Shown: positions 23,200-35,774 of the stretch, one piece after another | Numbering within the stretch: the stretch's first letter is position 1 | Layout: each line of letters starts with the position of its first letter | Origin: Alviniconcha marisindica | Taxonomy: Eukaryota > Mollusca > Gastropoda > Provannidae | Assembly (NCBI GenBank): GCA_018857735.1 | Contig: JABMCL010003257.1 | Location: 410,001-474,000, forward strand | Reading direction: 5' to 3' | DNA length: 64,000 bases | The notes under the pieces: generated by a model | Told to the model about the DNA's origin: nothing | Seen by the model: only the letters and a program-made list of their open reading frames with translations | The model's database searches: none | Made by a program: the position numbers and the translations under genes

Positions 23200-24060
23200 A
23201 GAGTTCGGTGGATTATGGAAACAACAACATAACCCAGCATGCACTAAAACTGCCAGTCTTCATAATGTTGAAGTTAGACACTATACAGAAAATAATATAA
23301 GATAACACTTTATTACACAATGATAGATTTAAGCACAAGTTGGCCTTTTTACAAATCCCTGATGACAAACACAGCAACATACAATACACTAAACAATACA
23401 AATAATTGCGTCAAACTAAAATACATCTTAAGAACAAAACAAAAAACTAAATCTTCGCAACATACGAAATCAGCAAAGTAAGACAAATACAAATCTGAAT
23501 TTTCAAGGGGGGGGGGGGGGGGGGGGGGGGGGAGTAGAGAAAGAGAGAGGAAAAAAAAAATCCACAGTAATAATAATAATAATGAGCGCCTAACCCGCAC
23601 AGGCCCTAAGCGCTTACATGTTCTTTACAAACACAACATGAATGCACACACACACGCACGCACACACACTGACTCGCACACGCATGCATGCATGCACACA
23701 ATCACACACACACACACCTGTCACACATCAGGGCAATGAGACTGAAAAAAAGGTTTTTAAAAAGAGAAAGGTTTAAATGAATAAAGGAAAGTGATAGAAT
23801 TAGAAGAGTGAATATCTATCTACATATATATATATATAAATACTGTAAAAATAAAAAATAAAAGATCTAGCAAAACTGGAAGTTAAACAGTTACACTCAT
23901 ATATATATACAACATTTTCAGAAGAAGAAGTTGAGGAACTGTATACTGGGCAATGCAATACTGGGTGGAAATTTAAAACACCACGTCAAAGACCAGTCTG
24001 CCTGTAACTGATTTGTTATTTCAGTAGCATAAAAAATAAAGAGTGAGCGAGAATAGAGCA
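23200..24060. other. Unique intron with poly-G run and dispersed-repeat tail
   Basis: Mostly unique AT-rich DNA. It holds a G run of about 24 at 23509-23532, an ATA microsatellite, the repeat fragment gcgcctaacccgcacaggcc / ctaagcgcttacatg at 23585-23620 (inverse of 50983-51015), CA tracts at 23646-23720 and (TA)n near 23825. Confidence 0.7.
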
Positions 24061-24094
24061 TGATCCTGAAAGAATAATGAATCACTGACCACAG

Positions 24095-24702
24095 TGACCA
24101 TTTAGCTGGCTGGAGATGGCAGTGAATCACTGTATACAATGACTACCTCTGCGGCTGGTGATAGCAGTGAATCATTGTATACAGTAACTACCTCCCTGGC
24201 TGGAGATGGCAGTCAATCACTGTATACAATGCCTGCCTACATGGTAACTTGGTTGGAGATGGCAGTCAATCACTGTATACAATGCCCACCTGCATGGCTG
24301 GAGAGGGCAGTCAGTCACTGTATACAATTACTACCCACCTGGCTGAAAAGAGCAGTGCATCACTGTATCCAATGACTACCTATGGCTGGAAAAAGGCAGT
24401 GAATCACTGTGCACAACGACTACCAACCTGGCTGAAAAGAACAAGTGCATCACTGTATCCAATGACTACTACGTGGCTAGAAAAAAGGCTGTGAATCACT
24501 GTGCGCAACGACTACCAACCTGGCTGAAAAGAACAAGTGCATCACTGTATCCAATGACTACTACGTGGCTAGAAAAAGGCTGTGAATCACTGTGCACAAC
24601 GACTACCAACCTGGCTGAAAAGAACAAGTGCATCACTGTATCCAATGACTACTACGTGGCTAGAAAAAAGGCAGTGAATCACTGTGCACAATGACTACCA
24701 AC
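24095..24702. repeat. About 43-75 bp array anchored on a SKIC2 donor
   Basis: About 12 copies of tggctggagatggcagtgaa / tcactgtatacaatgactac, later doubled to a two-part unit with ctaccaacctggctgaaaag. On the minus strand that variant reads CAGCCAG then GTTGGTAG, matching the last bases and donor (GGCCAG|GTTGGT) of the 24703-24817 exon, so the donor itself is repeated. Confidence 0.9.
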
Positions 24703-24817
24703 CTGGCCAGAATGGGAAGTTGGCAGCAGATCCCCTGACGTCCCCGTAAGAAGGACCAGGTGCTCTGTCCAATGAGAGTGAATTCCGCGAGGTCTTACTG
24801 CTGTCTGCCAGGTACTC
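24703..24817 (-). CDS. SKIC2: SKIC2 exon, NFPFWPG segment
   Basis: This 115-nt exon starts in phase 0 and ends in phase 1. It reads EYLADSSKTSRNSLSLDRAP, then GPSYGDVRGSAANFPFWPG. SLSLxRxPGP...NxPFWPGG is an N-terminal signature of metazoan SKIC2 not shared with MTR4. Acceptor GTGCAAG, donor GTTGGT (non-consensus +3/+4). Confidence 0.94.
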
Positions 24818-25565
24818 CTTGCACACACAGGTAAACGAAAAGTATGCTTAATAATGTTGAAAAATGGATTCCAATACATTCACGCACACACAGGTAAACG
24901 AAAAGTATGCTTAATAATGTTCAAAAGTGGGTTCCAGTACATCCACGTACTCCTTGCACTCACAGGTAAATGAAAAGTATGCTTAATAATGTTCAAAAAT
25001 GGGTTCCAATGAATCCAGGTACTCCCTGCACACACAGGTAAATGAAAAGTATGCTTAATAATGTTCAAAAATGGGTTCCAATGAATCCAGGTACTCCCTG
25101 CACACACAGGTAAATGAAAAGTATGCTTAATAATGTTCAAAAATGGATTCCAATACATTCACGCACACACAGGTAAATGAAAAGTATGCTTAATAATGTT
25201 CAAAAATGGGTTCCAGTACATCCAAGTACTCCACGCACTCACAGGTAAATGAAAGGTATGCTTAATAATGTTCAAAAACAGATTCCAATACATCCACGTA
25301 CTCCTTGCACACACAGGCAAATGAAAGTATGCTTAATAATGTTCAAAAATGGTTCCAATAATCCAGTACTCTGCACACACAGGTAAATGAAAAGTATGCT
25401 TAATAATGTTCAAAAATGGATTCCAATACATTCACGCACACACAGGTAAATGAAAAGTATGCTTAATAATGTTCAAAAATGGATTCCAATACATCCATGT
25501 ACTCCCTGCACACACAGGTAAATGAAAAGTGTGCTTAATAATGTTCAAAAACGGATTCCAACACA
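24818..25565. repeat. About 72-bp array carrying acceptor plus first exon bases
   Basis: About 11 copies of tccttgcacacacaggtaaa / tgaaaagtatgcttaataat / gttcaaaaatgggttccaat and acatccacgtac. On the minus strand TGTGTGCAAG then GAGTACCTGGATTC is the acceptor and first ten bases of the 24703-24817 exon (GAGTACCTGGCAGAC). Confidence 0.94.
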
Positions 25566-25794
25566 TCATCAACATTACAACAAATAATCAGTCTGTGTCA
25601 CAATCTTGCTCTAGTTGACAATTGCTCCTTACTTCTGTTTAGAACATCTGATGTCTACCTGTGCCATAACACTCATGCTGTCACGTTATCACACAAAAAT
25701 GTCTACTGACCTTTAAGTATCCTTACAAAGTCTCCTTCTGTACCATACTAGAACTACAGATGTTAGCCTCCCCACCCCTCCACCCCATACTCTA

Positions 25795-28095
25795 GGTCTA
25801 ACTACATACACCAGTCTCCCTCTGTATCACACTGTCACTAAAGACAGTGATCGCCCTCTGTCTCACACTGTAACTGTATCACATTGGCACTGTCATTACA
25901 GACACTGGTCTACCTCTGTATCACACGGTCACCGTCACTACAGACACTGGTCTCCCTCTGTATCACACTGTCACTGCAGACACTGGTCTCCCTCTGTATC
26001 ACACTGTCACTACAGACACTGTCTCCCTCTGTATCACACTGTCACTACAGACACTGTCTCCCCCTGTCACTGTCACTACAGACACTGTCTCCCCCTGTAT
26101 CACACTGTCACTGTCACTACAAACACTGGTCTCCCTCTGTATCACACGGTTGCTACAGACACTGGTCTCCCTCTGTATCACGCTGTCACTACAGACACTG
26201 TCTCCCCCTGTATCACACTGTCACTACAAACACTGGTCTCCCTCTGTATCACACTGTCACTACAAACACTGGTCTCCCTCTGTATCACACTGTCACTGTC
26301 ACTACAAACACGGGTTTCCCTCTGTATCACACAGTCACTGTCACTACAAACACTGGTCTCCCTCTGTATCACACTGTCACTACAAACACTGGTCTCCCTC
26401 TGTATCATACAGTCATTAACAGACACTGGTCTCCTTCTGTACCACAGTCATTACAGACACCGGTCTCCCTCTGTATCACACTGTCACTACAGACACTAGT
26501 CTCCCTCTGTATCACACTGTCACTGCAGACACTGGTCTCCCTCTGTATCACACTGTCATTGTCACTACAAACTCTGGTCTCCCTCTGTATCATACTGTCA
26601 CAGTCACTACAAACACTGGTCTCCCTCTGTATCACGTCATTACAGCACTGGTCCCCTTTCGTACACAGTCATTACAGACCCCTGGTCTCCCTCTGTATCA
26701 CACTGTCACTACAGACACTGTCTCCCCTCTGTATCACACTGTCACTACAAACACTGGTCTCCCTCTGTATCACACTGTCACTACAAACACTGGTCTCCCT
26801 CTGTATCACACTGTCACTGTCACTACAAACACTGGGTTTCCCTCTGTATCACACTGTCACTGTCACTACAAACACTGGTCTCCCTCTGTATCACACTGTC
26901 ACTACAAACACTGGTCTCCCTCTGTATCATACTGTCATTAACAGACACTGGTCCCCTTTCTGTACCACAGTCATTACAGACCCCTGGTCTCCCTCTGTAT
27001 CACACTGTCACTACAGACACTAGTCTCCCTCTGTATCACACTGTCACTGCAGACACTGGTCTCCCTCTGTATCACACTGTCATTGTCACTACAAACTCTG
27101 GTCTCCCTCTGTATCATACTGTCACAGTCACTACAAACACTGGTCTCCCTCTGTATCATACTGTCATTAACAGACACTGGTCTCCTTCTGTACCACAGTC
27201 ATTACAGACACCGGTCTCCCTCTGTATCACACTGTCACTACAGACACTAGTCTCCCTCTGTATCACACTGTCACTGCAGACATTGTCTCCCCCTGTATCA
27301 CACTGTCACTACAAACACTGGTCTCCCTCTGTATCACACTGTCACTACAAACACTGGTCTCCCTCTGTATCACACTGTCACTGTCACTACAAACACTGGT
27401 TTCCCTCTGTATCACACTGTCACTGTCACTACAAACACTGGTCTCCCTCTGTATCACACTGTCACTACAAACACTGGTCTCCCTCTGTATCATACTGTCA
27501 TTAACAGACACTGGTCTCCTTCTGTACCACAGTCATTACAGACACCGGTCTCCCTCTGTATCACACTGTCACTACAGACACTAGTCTCCCTCTGTATCAC
27601 ACTGTCACTGCAGACACTGGTCTCCCTCTGTATCACACTGTCATTGTCACTACAAACTCTGGTCTCCCTCTGTATCATACTGTCACTGTCACTACAAACA
27701 CTGGTCTCCCTCTGTAGTACACTTATCTCTCTGTATCACACTGTCATGGTCACTACAGACACTGGTCTCCCTCTGTATTATACTGTCACTACAGACACTG
27801 GTCTCCCTCTGTAGTACACTTATCTCTCTGTGTCTCACTGTCATGGTCACTACAAACACTGGTCTCCCTCTGTACCACACTGTCACTACAGAGACTAGCC
27901 TCCCTCTGTACCACGTTGTCACTGTCGCTACAAAGACTAGCCTCCCTCCGTACCACACTGTCACTGTCGCTACAGAGACTAGCCTCCCTCTCTACCACGC
28001 TGTCACTACAGACACCAGTCTCCCTCAGTACCACACTGTCAATACAGACATAGTCTCCCCTGTATCACAATGTCACTACAGACAAGACATCAGCT
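25795..28095. repeat. About 30-36 bp array (CTGTATCACACTGTCACTACAGACACTGGTCTCCCT)
   Basis: Sixty or so copies in 2.3 kb. A block of about 16 units (roughly 540 bp) recurs at about 26200, 26720 and 27260, showing higher-order duplication. On the minus strand TACAGAGGGAGACCAGTGTC resembles the donor edge of the 28099-28216 exon (TACAAGGAG|GTCAGCTGATG), so junction origin is possible but weaker than elsewhere. Confidence 0.94.
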
Positions 28096-28098
28096 GAC

Positions 28099-28216
28099 CT
28101 CCTTGTAACCCAGGAGCTCCCCAGTGGCTGCATTTCTCTCCACCACGATGGTGGTCTGCACGGGGCACACACTGCTGTGGTACAGCCTCTCTGGTTGTCT
28201 CTTGCGCGGTGCGTAC
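28099..28216 (-). CDS. SKIC2: SKIC2 exon, TGELLGYKE segment
   Basis: This 118-nt exon (1+117) reads YAPRKRQPERLYHSSVCPVQ, TTIVVERNAATGELLGYKE. The TGxxLGYKE motif precedes the SLSL/WPGG block in animal SKIC2. Acceptor ATTGCAG, donor GTCAGC; exon phases fit both neighbours. Confidence 0.92.
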
Positions 28217-28619
28217 CTGCAATCATGTCACACGGTCACAACGCTGCGACGCTCTGCAGCAGTGAAGGACTGGGCATACAAAGCAGTGACCATGCTAGAC
28301 ATTTATCAAACTCGTGTGGTGTCTATAAGGTGATGAAAGTGGTTTACGGAAACCAGTCAATCAAGTGAATGGTCAGATACACAGACATCCATATTACTGC
28401 TAGAGCTATGCTAGCAAACACCCAGCTTCCTTCCCTGTCTAGACCCCCCCCCCCCCCACCACCACCACCACACACACACACCTACCGCTACCTGACACAC
28501 ACTCTATCTCTCTGCATTGTTTTTGTTTTTAGAACTGGTCAAACAAAATATCTGCCAGTATGTCTGGCCAACTGCTGATTTTCATGCCAGTATATGCTGA
28601 TCTTAACCAGTAAAATACT

Positions 28620-29100
28620 GGAAACTGCCAGTTAATGCCAACTGTGACAAAGCATATGTCCGCCACTGCCGGAGTATAGGGCTGCTCTGTATGGGACCCT
28701 CACAGTACCAAAGGAGTCGGAGCCCAGGAAACTGCAGAGACAGGCATCCTGCTAGGTGCAATATCGCTACCGCCGAACATCAAGGGTGGATCTGATGATC
28801 CAACCAGTCCCTCGACTGGCCGTCCCTCCAGGAATGTAGGAGAAGACACAGACGGAGCAGCCGCTTCAAAGTACAGCGCAGGCTCATCTCTGTCAACCCC
28901 AGGTACAGCCCCAACAGACCTCGCTAAAAAAGAAGAACCCCAAGACATGGCCGTCCTCTTTCCATACCCTGTTGTCTTCTTCTTCTTTCGTTTAAGGGCC
29001 CACAATCAACGTGTCCACTGTTGTACTGGTCCCCCCCCCCCCCCCCATCCCTAATAAGCCTTATGGTTAAACATCATGTTTACTTATTTGTACTGGTCCG
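28620..29100. mobile_element. Unclassified GC-richer insert with SINE tail
   Basis: Positions 28640-29010 are less AT-rich than the surrounding intron and carry an open frame on the minus strand with no recognised family. The right end (ccatccctaataagccttat followed by ggttaaacatcatgtttact) matches the tail of the tRNA-headed SINE at 51395-51440, separated from it by a C run at 29032-29046. Probably a truncated copy of that SINE plus unknown flank. Confidence 0.5.
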
Positions 29101-29580
29101 GCCAAAAAAGAAACAAAAAATCAGGAACGGGGGGGGGGGGGGGGGGGGACAACTGTAGGTAAATGTTCAGTTTGATACCCTCGACATGACAACATCAAGG
29201 GTGGGGGCCCTTGTATATTACACAACAAATTATCTCAAATCCACCCCCCACCCCACTCCCCCCCCCACTGTTGACTGGAACAGCCTGCTTGTGGAAAGTG
29301 CAACGGCAACACCCTGCCATCCTTCCAGTCCTGGCTGTCTTCAGCTCAATCAGCATGCAAGGGAGTTACTTAGTACTTGAAATACGTAACACAAGCACAA
29401 CAACAACAAAGACCTGAGTCGCCTACGGTAACTCTCACCTGGCATGTGTGTGAATACAAGGTACATAAACTCCACCAGAGGTACACCCTCTTCATTGTCT
29501 TCAGCTCAGTAACCTAACCAAGAGTTTTTTGGGGGGGGTTGTAAGCATCCCCCCCCCCCCCTCCGCCCCAGTCCCCCTAA
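29101..29580. repeat. Poly-G/C tracts and dispersed repeat copy 2
   Basis: G/C runs occur at about 29130-29148, 29260-29272, 29531-29538 and 29550-29561. Between 29340 and 29510 lies the interspersed repeat shared with 17690 and 58915 (cctgagtcgcctacggtaac / tctcacctggcatgtgtgtg). Confidence 0.7.
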
Positions 29581-30218
29581 AGCCCGTTCTTAACTGGGCG
29601 AATGTTTGTTCGCCAAACATACTTCGGACAGTTCAGCAAACTATGATTCGTTTCTTAATTGAACTTTTATTTCGCCGAACATGGTTCGGACAGTTCGCCA
29701 AACTTTACTTCGCTCTCAACTGGCTTGTAATGATGCAAGCCTCGGCCCGAACTTGCAGCAGATGCGCAGCAGACAGCGTGATCGAAAATGAAGGCTAAAG
29801 TCAAGTCAGGTCAGTCAATATACTTTAATCATCCCTCACAGGGTAATTCACCTAACTACTATCTCATTCTGGGTTCCGAGACAAGGCTGCGCCTCCCACA
29901 AGTCAACAAATAAACAAATTCCCTCCAAAGCGAGTGAAGAACCTAGCGACACCGTCATCCATTTGTATTTGTATTTCTTCCTCCTCCACAGGAGAGCTCT
30001 GCTCTCAGCCAATCAGAGGCAATGTTCGTCGAATAGGGCGAATGTTCCCAGAACATGCTGAACGAAGCTTTTTGGACCCGAATATAGCTTCTTGCAGTTC
30101 GACGAATACTTCCAACTAGGTTCGCGAAGAAAAGTTCGCCCAATTAAGAACCAACTAGGTTCGCCAAATACTCCCAACTAGGTTCGCGAACAAACATTCG
30201 CCCAATTAAGAATGGGCT
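29581..30218. mobile_element. MITE with about 34-bp terminal inverted repeats and TAA target duplication
   Basis: The left end AGCCCGTTCTTAACTGGGCG / AATGTTTGTTCGC and right end GCGAACAAACATTC / GCCCAATTAAGAATGGGCT are inverted repeats, flanked on both sides by TAA (29578-29580 and 30219-30221). Subterminal ttcgccaaa and actaggttcgcgaa motifs recur inside. No transposase frame is present. A 3-bp TWA duplication fits the PIF/Harbinger superfamily; this class is inference. Confidence 0.8.
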
Positions 30219-30371
30219 TAAGGCGGGTGCATGCATGCATGTCTGTGTTCATTGTACACTCTGTAATGTAAAGTGCTAGGTAGGAGCTCCTGTGATTTGT
30301 GGGACAGGGCACTGTGTAAATACTCATTATTACTGTTATCAAGAAGTTGGACAGCGGTGTGACAATCTCAC

Positions 30372-30478
30372 CTCTGAGAGCGCACGAAGTCGTGGATGGC
30401 GAGAGACTCTGGCTGAGTCAGATAACGCTCCAGCTCATCCTGGAGTCCTGCTAGCACAGGTGGTAGGCCCACAGGCAC
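30372..30478 (-). CDS. SKIC2: SKIC2 exon, N-terminal GLPP segment
   Basis: This 107-nt exon starts in phase 0 and ends in phase 2. It reads VPVGLPPVLAGLQDELERYL, then TQPESLAIHDFVRSQR. It matches the HGLPPxxxxLQxExE...L region near the N-terminus of animal SKIC2. Acceptor TTTCAG, donor GTGAGA. A short G run (30493-30503) lies just upstream of its acceptor. Confidence 0.9.
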
Positions 30479-30619
30479 CTGAAATTGTGTGTGGGGGGGG
30501 GGGGGAATATAACCTTATGACTGTACAGAACCTTATACTGTTACAGCATCAACTGCTTCTCTGATCTAAAATGTAAGTATCCTTCAAGTACAGCTCCACT
30601 CAACACAAAAATCGGAAAC

Positions 30620-30710
30620 AAGAATGACTGCTAGCGTTCTAAAACAGGTATGCTGTGGTTTGTCCTAATAAATAGTGTTCTTTTGAACCTTTTACGTGTT
30701 TGGAGCCACT
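30620..30710. repeat. Second copy of the 22.3 kb SINE-like tail
   Basis: acaagaatgactgctagcgt / tctaaaa and tggtttgtcctaataaatag / tgttcttttgaacctttta correspond to parts of 22298-22490 with substitutions and an internal deletion. Confidence 0.65.
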
Positions 30711-30850
30711 CAACATAGTTCATTAGAACAACAGCAACCATATGTGTAAAACTAAAAGGATCTAGTACTGTAAAGCCAAAACCAAGTGAAATCTGGCTAC
30801 TAAGACATTGATTTGCAATGTTTGATGTGCGTGCGAGTGACGAGCGAGCG

Positions 30851-30853
30851 AGC

Positions 30854-30916
<63 letters not shown>

Positions 30917-30937
30917 GACATTGATTTGCAATGTCTG

Positions 30938-30998
<61 letters not shown>
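30851..30998. repeat. Paired (TG)n microsatellites
   Basis: Two TG tracts of about 50 bp each flank a duplicated taaaaagacattgatttgca / atgtctgatg; the same motif stands before the first tract (30803-30828), so a unit of about 95 bp was duplicated. Confidence 0.92.
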
Positions 30999-30999
<1 letters not shown>

Positions 31000-31002
<3 letters not shown>

Positions 31003-32743
31003 TGCAGACAAGCTGAACTGATGAACATGGTGCACAAGCACTGACTGATATCAGGCATAAGGCAGCAAGGTGAAGATGACAGTATTTCTTCTCCTCTTCA
31101 CTAATCATTTCAACAGTTCTTCGCCACAGGCCAACAGTTGCACTAGTGAACATAGTCAGTACTTCCATTACTGACTAAAATTACATACATAGTACAGATA
31201 TATAGGTATATATTATGTCTGAATTAAATTTAGCCTGGAATCGCTGAGGCCCAGACTACAAAGCTTTTCCGCTACACCCTTTTCTCTTTGCCGGTGCCAG
31301 ACAACCTATTGTATAAAATATATAATAGTATTCTGCATTGTTTTATGTGATATGCACAGCTTCATGTCAGCTGGATTTTTCAAGTGTTTATTTATGAATG
31401 ACTTTTTACCCGGGTGTTTGTTTGCTGTTGTTGTAATTTAATTATGTTTTATGATTGGCGTGAATGTGTGATGAGTGTACTTGGCACCACAAAATGTTCC
31501 TAGCTAGGCTAGTGCAATTGTGTTGACACTTGGCAACAAAGTTGTATTATTGTATTGTAATTACTATTACCCCAACCTCAAGTGGCTCTAGCAAACACCT
31601 TATCACTCCAATATCATTCCAAACAAGTTTTACAGACAGGCCTGCTTAAACATACATGCATGCATAAAATGTGGACTGATTATTTCCATAAATTAAAAAC
31701 AAAAACAAAAAACAACCTCCAACCAAACAAAAACTATGCATGTTTTTAAACAACATAACAGAGAAACACACACAACATAGCACTGACTTCTGTTCCCAAA
31801 TCAATTTATAAACAAAGTGCAGTTCAGTTCAGTTCAAGATTGATTGATTGATGATTGCTTATATAGCGCCATTCTCCGCTCTCTTGAGCAGACTCACTGC
31901 GCTCGCAAGTGATTCTACATGAGTGACTAGCTTTTTATAGCGCGTTTTTTGAATATCCACCGAAGTGGTGTACTTACAGTGCTGGCAGGGCTGGTGCCAC
32001 ATGAAACTGCAGCCATCTCAGCGCAAGTTCTGTGTACATCATGCAACCATGCTCCATGTCACATCATGCAAAGCCACATACGTAAGGTGTATGCGTGTTT
32101 AGCTGTAACCTGCCACCTGCACTTTTGGCAGAATGACCGGGATCTTTTACGTGCTACTGCGGTAACATGGTAAGATGGTATCTATGTCCTCGGAAAAGCC
32201 CATGATATATATATATATGTGCTCCACCCCATCTCTCAGAAGGTTCCCTAACCTTGCCTTTGAAACGGTTCAAAAGTGCAGAAAGTCAAGAATGAATGTG
32301 TTGCAAACAATAGGTGGAAAGGAATACAATCTCATTATCAGGTGATGATGTCACATCTGTCGGCAGTTGAAAACATAAAAGGCACTTGTAGTAGGAGTAG
32401 TAGGACTTTACTAGAGGTATGAAAATGCAAAGATAAATTATATACATATATAGAGACAGGAATGCTCTCAGTCAAGCATGCTTGGCTACCCATCTTTTAT
32501 TGACACTGGTGTTAGCAACTGGCCATTTTGCTACAGTCATTGTGCGTGTGCGTGTGTGTGTGTGTGCGTGCGTGCGTGTTTCCATATATAATACCTTACG
32601 TAAATTGTTTTGGTAGGACTGTGCTCTAGGTGTGTATAGAATATTGTATTTAGGCAAATATGTATCAGGTGCGCGCTCAGGGCATTGATGAGCGCATGAT
32701 AAATGTACATTATTATTATTATTATGGGGCTGAAGAAACTCAC
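31000..32743. other. Intron with dispersed-repeat fragments
   Basis: Unique AT-rich DNA. Fragments of interspersed elements are visible: gcttatatagcgccattctc at 31857, tttatagcgcg at 31933, ctccaccccatctctcagaa / ggttccctaaccttgccttt at 32223 (also at 46951), and gataaatgtacattattatt at 32697. TG-rich tract 32540-32580. No exon recognised. Confidence 0.6.
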
Positions 32744-32897
32744 AGTCTTGAGCGGCAGAGGTGAGAAGAACCGCTCATCCCTGGTCACCAGCTCCACATT
32801 ACCATGACAACCAAACTCCAGCAGGTCTAGACCTTGAGCCAGCTCGGCAGCCATTGTCACACCACAACCACTCAGGCTGAACCGGAACGGCAATGGG
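32744..32897 (-). CDS. SKIC2: SKIC2 exon, N-terminal segment
   Basis: This 154-nt exon (1+153) reads PLPFRFSLSGCGVTMAAELA, QGLDLLEFGCHGNVELVTRD and ERFFSPLPLKT. It joins in phase 0 to VPVGLPP. It aligns with the extreme N-terminal part of animal SKIC2 (proline-rich start, then a short VELG/GHWEL-like stretch). Acceptor GCACAG, donor GTGAGT. An in-frame ATG within it (MAAELA) is an alternative start. Confidence 0.82.
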
Positions 32898-33079
32898 CTG
32901 TGCACATGAAGACAAAACTTTGATTCATAACAATCAACATGCTGTTAAAATCTTTTCAAGCAGTATTGCAGCAACTCAGACAGAGTTTAATCCCCACCCC
33001 CCTCCCAGTTTCAGACCACATCGTAAAGTTAGACAGTTAGTCACTACCTGCTTCAGGGCTCACGCCTGATTTAAATATT

Positions 33080-34155
33080 GGTTACATTTACATTATCTCC
33101 CCCCCCCCCCCCCCATCATCCTCATCCAGTACGTTTTTTTGCTTATGTTTTTAACAACTTAAAGATAGTTAATCTTTTCACCAGTTTAAGTAAACACAGT
33201 CATCACTGTTAATTGGTGACTGGAACTGGACGTAGAACCTTTCTGAGGAAGAAGCCATTGCCTCTACCCTCAAACTGTTCCAGTCCCAACTAACCCCCCC
33301 CCCCCCCCCCCCCCCCAATAGCACTATAGTATTGGTGACTGGAACTATTGGAAGAGGTACAAACTCCCATTTTTATTCTTGTGTTCGCTAGTAAATGTGT
33401 CACACAGTTTTGTTCTTGTGTTTGCTAACTAGTACCACGTATTACCACATAAGTACTACCACAGTACTTGTATTTATCAGTACAAAGTCAATGATACAGT
33501 GATAGTTTTACATTGAAACTATGATAGTTTGCTAAAATGTTTAATGCTTTAAAGGGACTAGCCCATGCAGGTTTGGCAGTTTTGCTAAAAAAAAAGATAT
33601 ATATATGGAATGATTTTATGACTTTAGCCAAATTAGGTACAGCTTTTCTGTAGCATTCATTTCTGCTTTGGACCTTTTAAAATACATCAACATAAGACTG
33701 TACTGGTCTAAAAACAGATTAGGGATCACCCAACAGGGTGCAGCTACTTATGGAATATGTATTACATAATAGCATGTTGTTGTTTTACACATGTATGTTT
33801 TTGTAGACTCAGCCTGCAAACAACTGACAATGGCACTGCCTCAGGCACGTAATCTGCTCAGTCCTAATAATTTGTCTCATGACTTAACTAATGGGTGTGT
33901 GAATAATTTTATATCTTTCTTTGAATAAATCTCGTAATCATGTAATGTGTACCTCACTATTCCAAGTGGATGAAACTGGTACCTGCTGTTTGCTAATTAC
34001 ACTCAGCAACAGTGCAAGGTGTTGGATGACACATTTTTCTCATTATTTTGATCCCATACTACTACAGAATTTTTTTCAGACACCATTTTCTGATATATAT
34101 ATATATATATATATATAGATATATATATATATATAGATATATATATATATATATA
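33080..34155. other. Intron with poly-C runs and TA microsatellite
   Basis: C runs at about 33101-33114 and 33296-33316, in a partial local duplication (gtgactggaactggacgtag at 33216 and gtgactggaactattggaag at 33335). (TA)n at 34096-34155 abuts the next mobile element. No coding evidence. Confidence 0.7.
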
Positions 34156-35322
34156 ATGCGACCCATTCTCAAAACCTGAACTGGGCTAATGGTCTCATGT
34201 TTGCCCACGCTAAAAGTAAACCTACGATTATGCTACGCATCTCAATTTTTTTTTATTGTGTTGTACATTCAATAAACAAATACATATGATAACCATGTGT
34301 TTGTTACTTGAGCAAAAGTGCGGTTTATTTGTGTGAATGAACTGAAAGTTGTGTAAACACTCCACGTGAAAACATGATGCCAGCACCGATGTTTAAACGA
34401 ACTTAAAGTGACTCACCACAACTGAGTTCTACCAAAAACTCAGTTGTTTTATAGATGAATAATACTTTTATTTTTCATCCTATTAAAACAAAAGTGAAAA
34501 CTTTTTATGTGTTATTTATATTATGGAGTACTGAATATCGGCGATCGGTCATTACGCGTCCCATCATCAGTCAGAATATTTTTTTACAAGCTCGACTCGG
34601 CTCATAAATGAATAAATTGCTGTAACAAGTCCATCAGTGTGGGTGTCTTTACAGCAGGAATAGTCTGCATCGTTTATCTCAACTGTTTTGTGGTTTATTT
34701 AGCTTTACTCTCCATGTTTTTATTTCAACGACAGTGTCTTGTCATTTCATCACGCCCAATCAAATTTGAAACCTAAACGCACTACTAAATGCAGCAATAT
34801 ATTCCGATCCTAGTTTTGTAGTACCAGTGACCCGGAAGTAGTCAGCTTTGTTTTGATGTAAAAAAATGGCAAAAAACAGGCATGGTTAGCTATTTACTTT
34901 TTTTGTCATCAACAAATCACGTCCAAACATTACATCACGTCCAATCATATTTACAACACTTTTACACAAGTTTCACACTATTTTGTGACTAAATCATGGC
35001 TAAGTTCCATGTATGGAATGATCAATGTGGCAACAATGTAGTCCATGTAGAAGGCAGATAGTTTCAGTTGCACACTGTTTAAATTTGAACTTGAAGACGA
35101 GTTCAGAGTGACAAAAAGCAAATTCCTGTCATAATCATGACCAAGCACATGGTCAACTTTACCAAATTAGGACTGCAATTTCATCATAATACTTCTTTAA
35201 TTAAAAATGCTTATTGTAATTGTGAAACACCAATCTTGTTTCAGCTTTTCAAACAGAATTTGGCGGCTTTGTTTTTAGCGTGGGACCATTAGCCCAGTTC
35301 AGGTTTTGAGAAAGGGTCATAT
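34156..35322. mobile_element. 1.17-kb inverted-repeat element (non-autonomous DNA transposon)
   Basis: The left end cgacccattctcaaaacctg / aactgggctaatggtctcat and the right end accattagcccagttcaggt / tttgagaaagggtcat are inverted copies of 35-40 bp, with further subterminal similarity (ccacgctaaaagt versus tttttagcgtggg). No transposase frame. Insertion sits beside (TA)n, so the target duplication is not clear. Confidence 0.78.
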
Positions 35323-35774
35323 ATTACCTTTTTTAAATAAATGAGAAACTGACCAGCCTGTGGCATGCCAGAAACATGTACATTACACAAACAGGTAGTA
35401 CTAGTAGTAGTACTAGTAGAATATTTAAATGTATAGTTCCAGTGGACTCCTGTTAACCCCCTCATTGCCCCAGCCTGTAAAATTTCCAGGCTGAAAGATG
35501 CACGAATGCACCTGCAAACAGCATATTTTCAGGCCTATAGCACATCTACTTTCAATACTATGCATTTTCATGAAAATCTTCTCGCATGCTACTTGCTAGT
35601 GTGAAAAAAAGATAAAAAGGCTTAAGGGTTTCAAATTTCACACCGTTATTGGGCATTTTCAAGTGAATCATGGCAGTGAAGGGGTTAATTGAAGGGAAAA
35701 AAGTATCACAAACTTTTCCTTTTATGTGTCCAGTAACACTAACAGTAACACTAACAGCTTTGCCAGTTTCTTAC

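Noticed and set aside
25884..27023. 379-codon open frame in the 36-bp array
   Set aside because: Pure tandem-repeat translation (TNTGLPLYHTV type) with frame changes wherever the unit length varies.
28700..29005. 101-codon minus-strand open frame in a SKIC2 intron
   Set aside because: No family recognised, no splice sites that fit, next to a SINE tail; more likely part of a repeat. Kept only as an unclassified insert.
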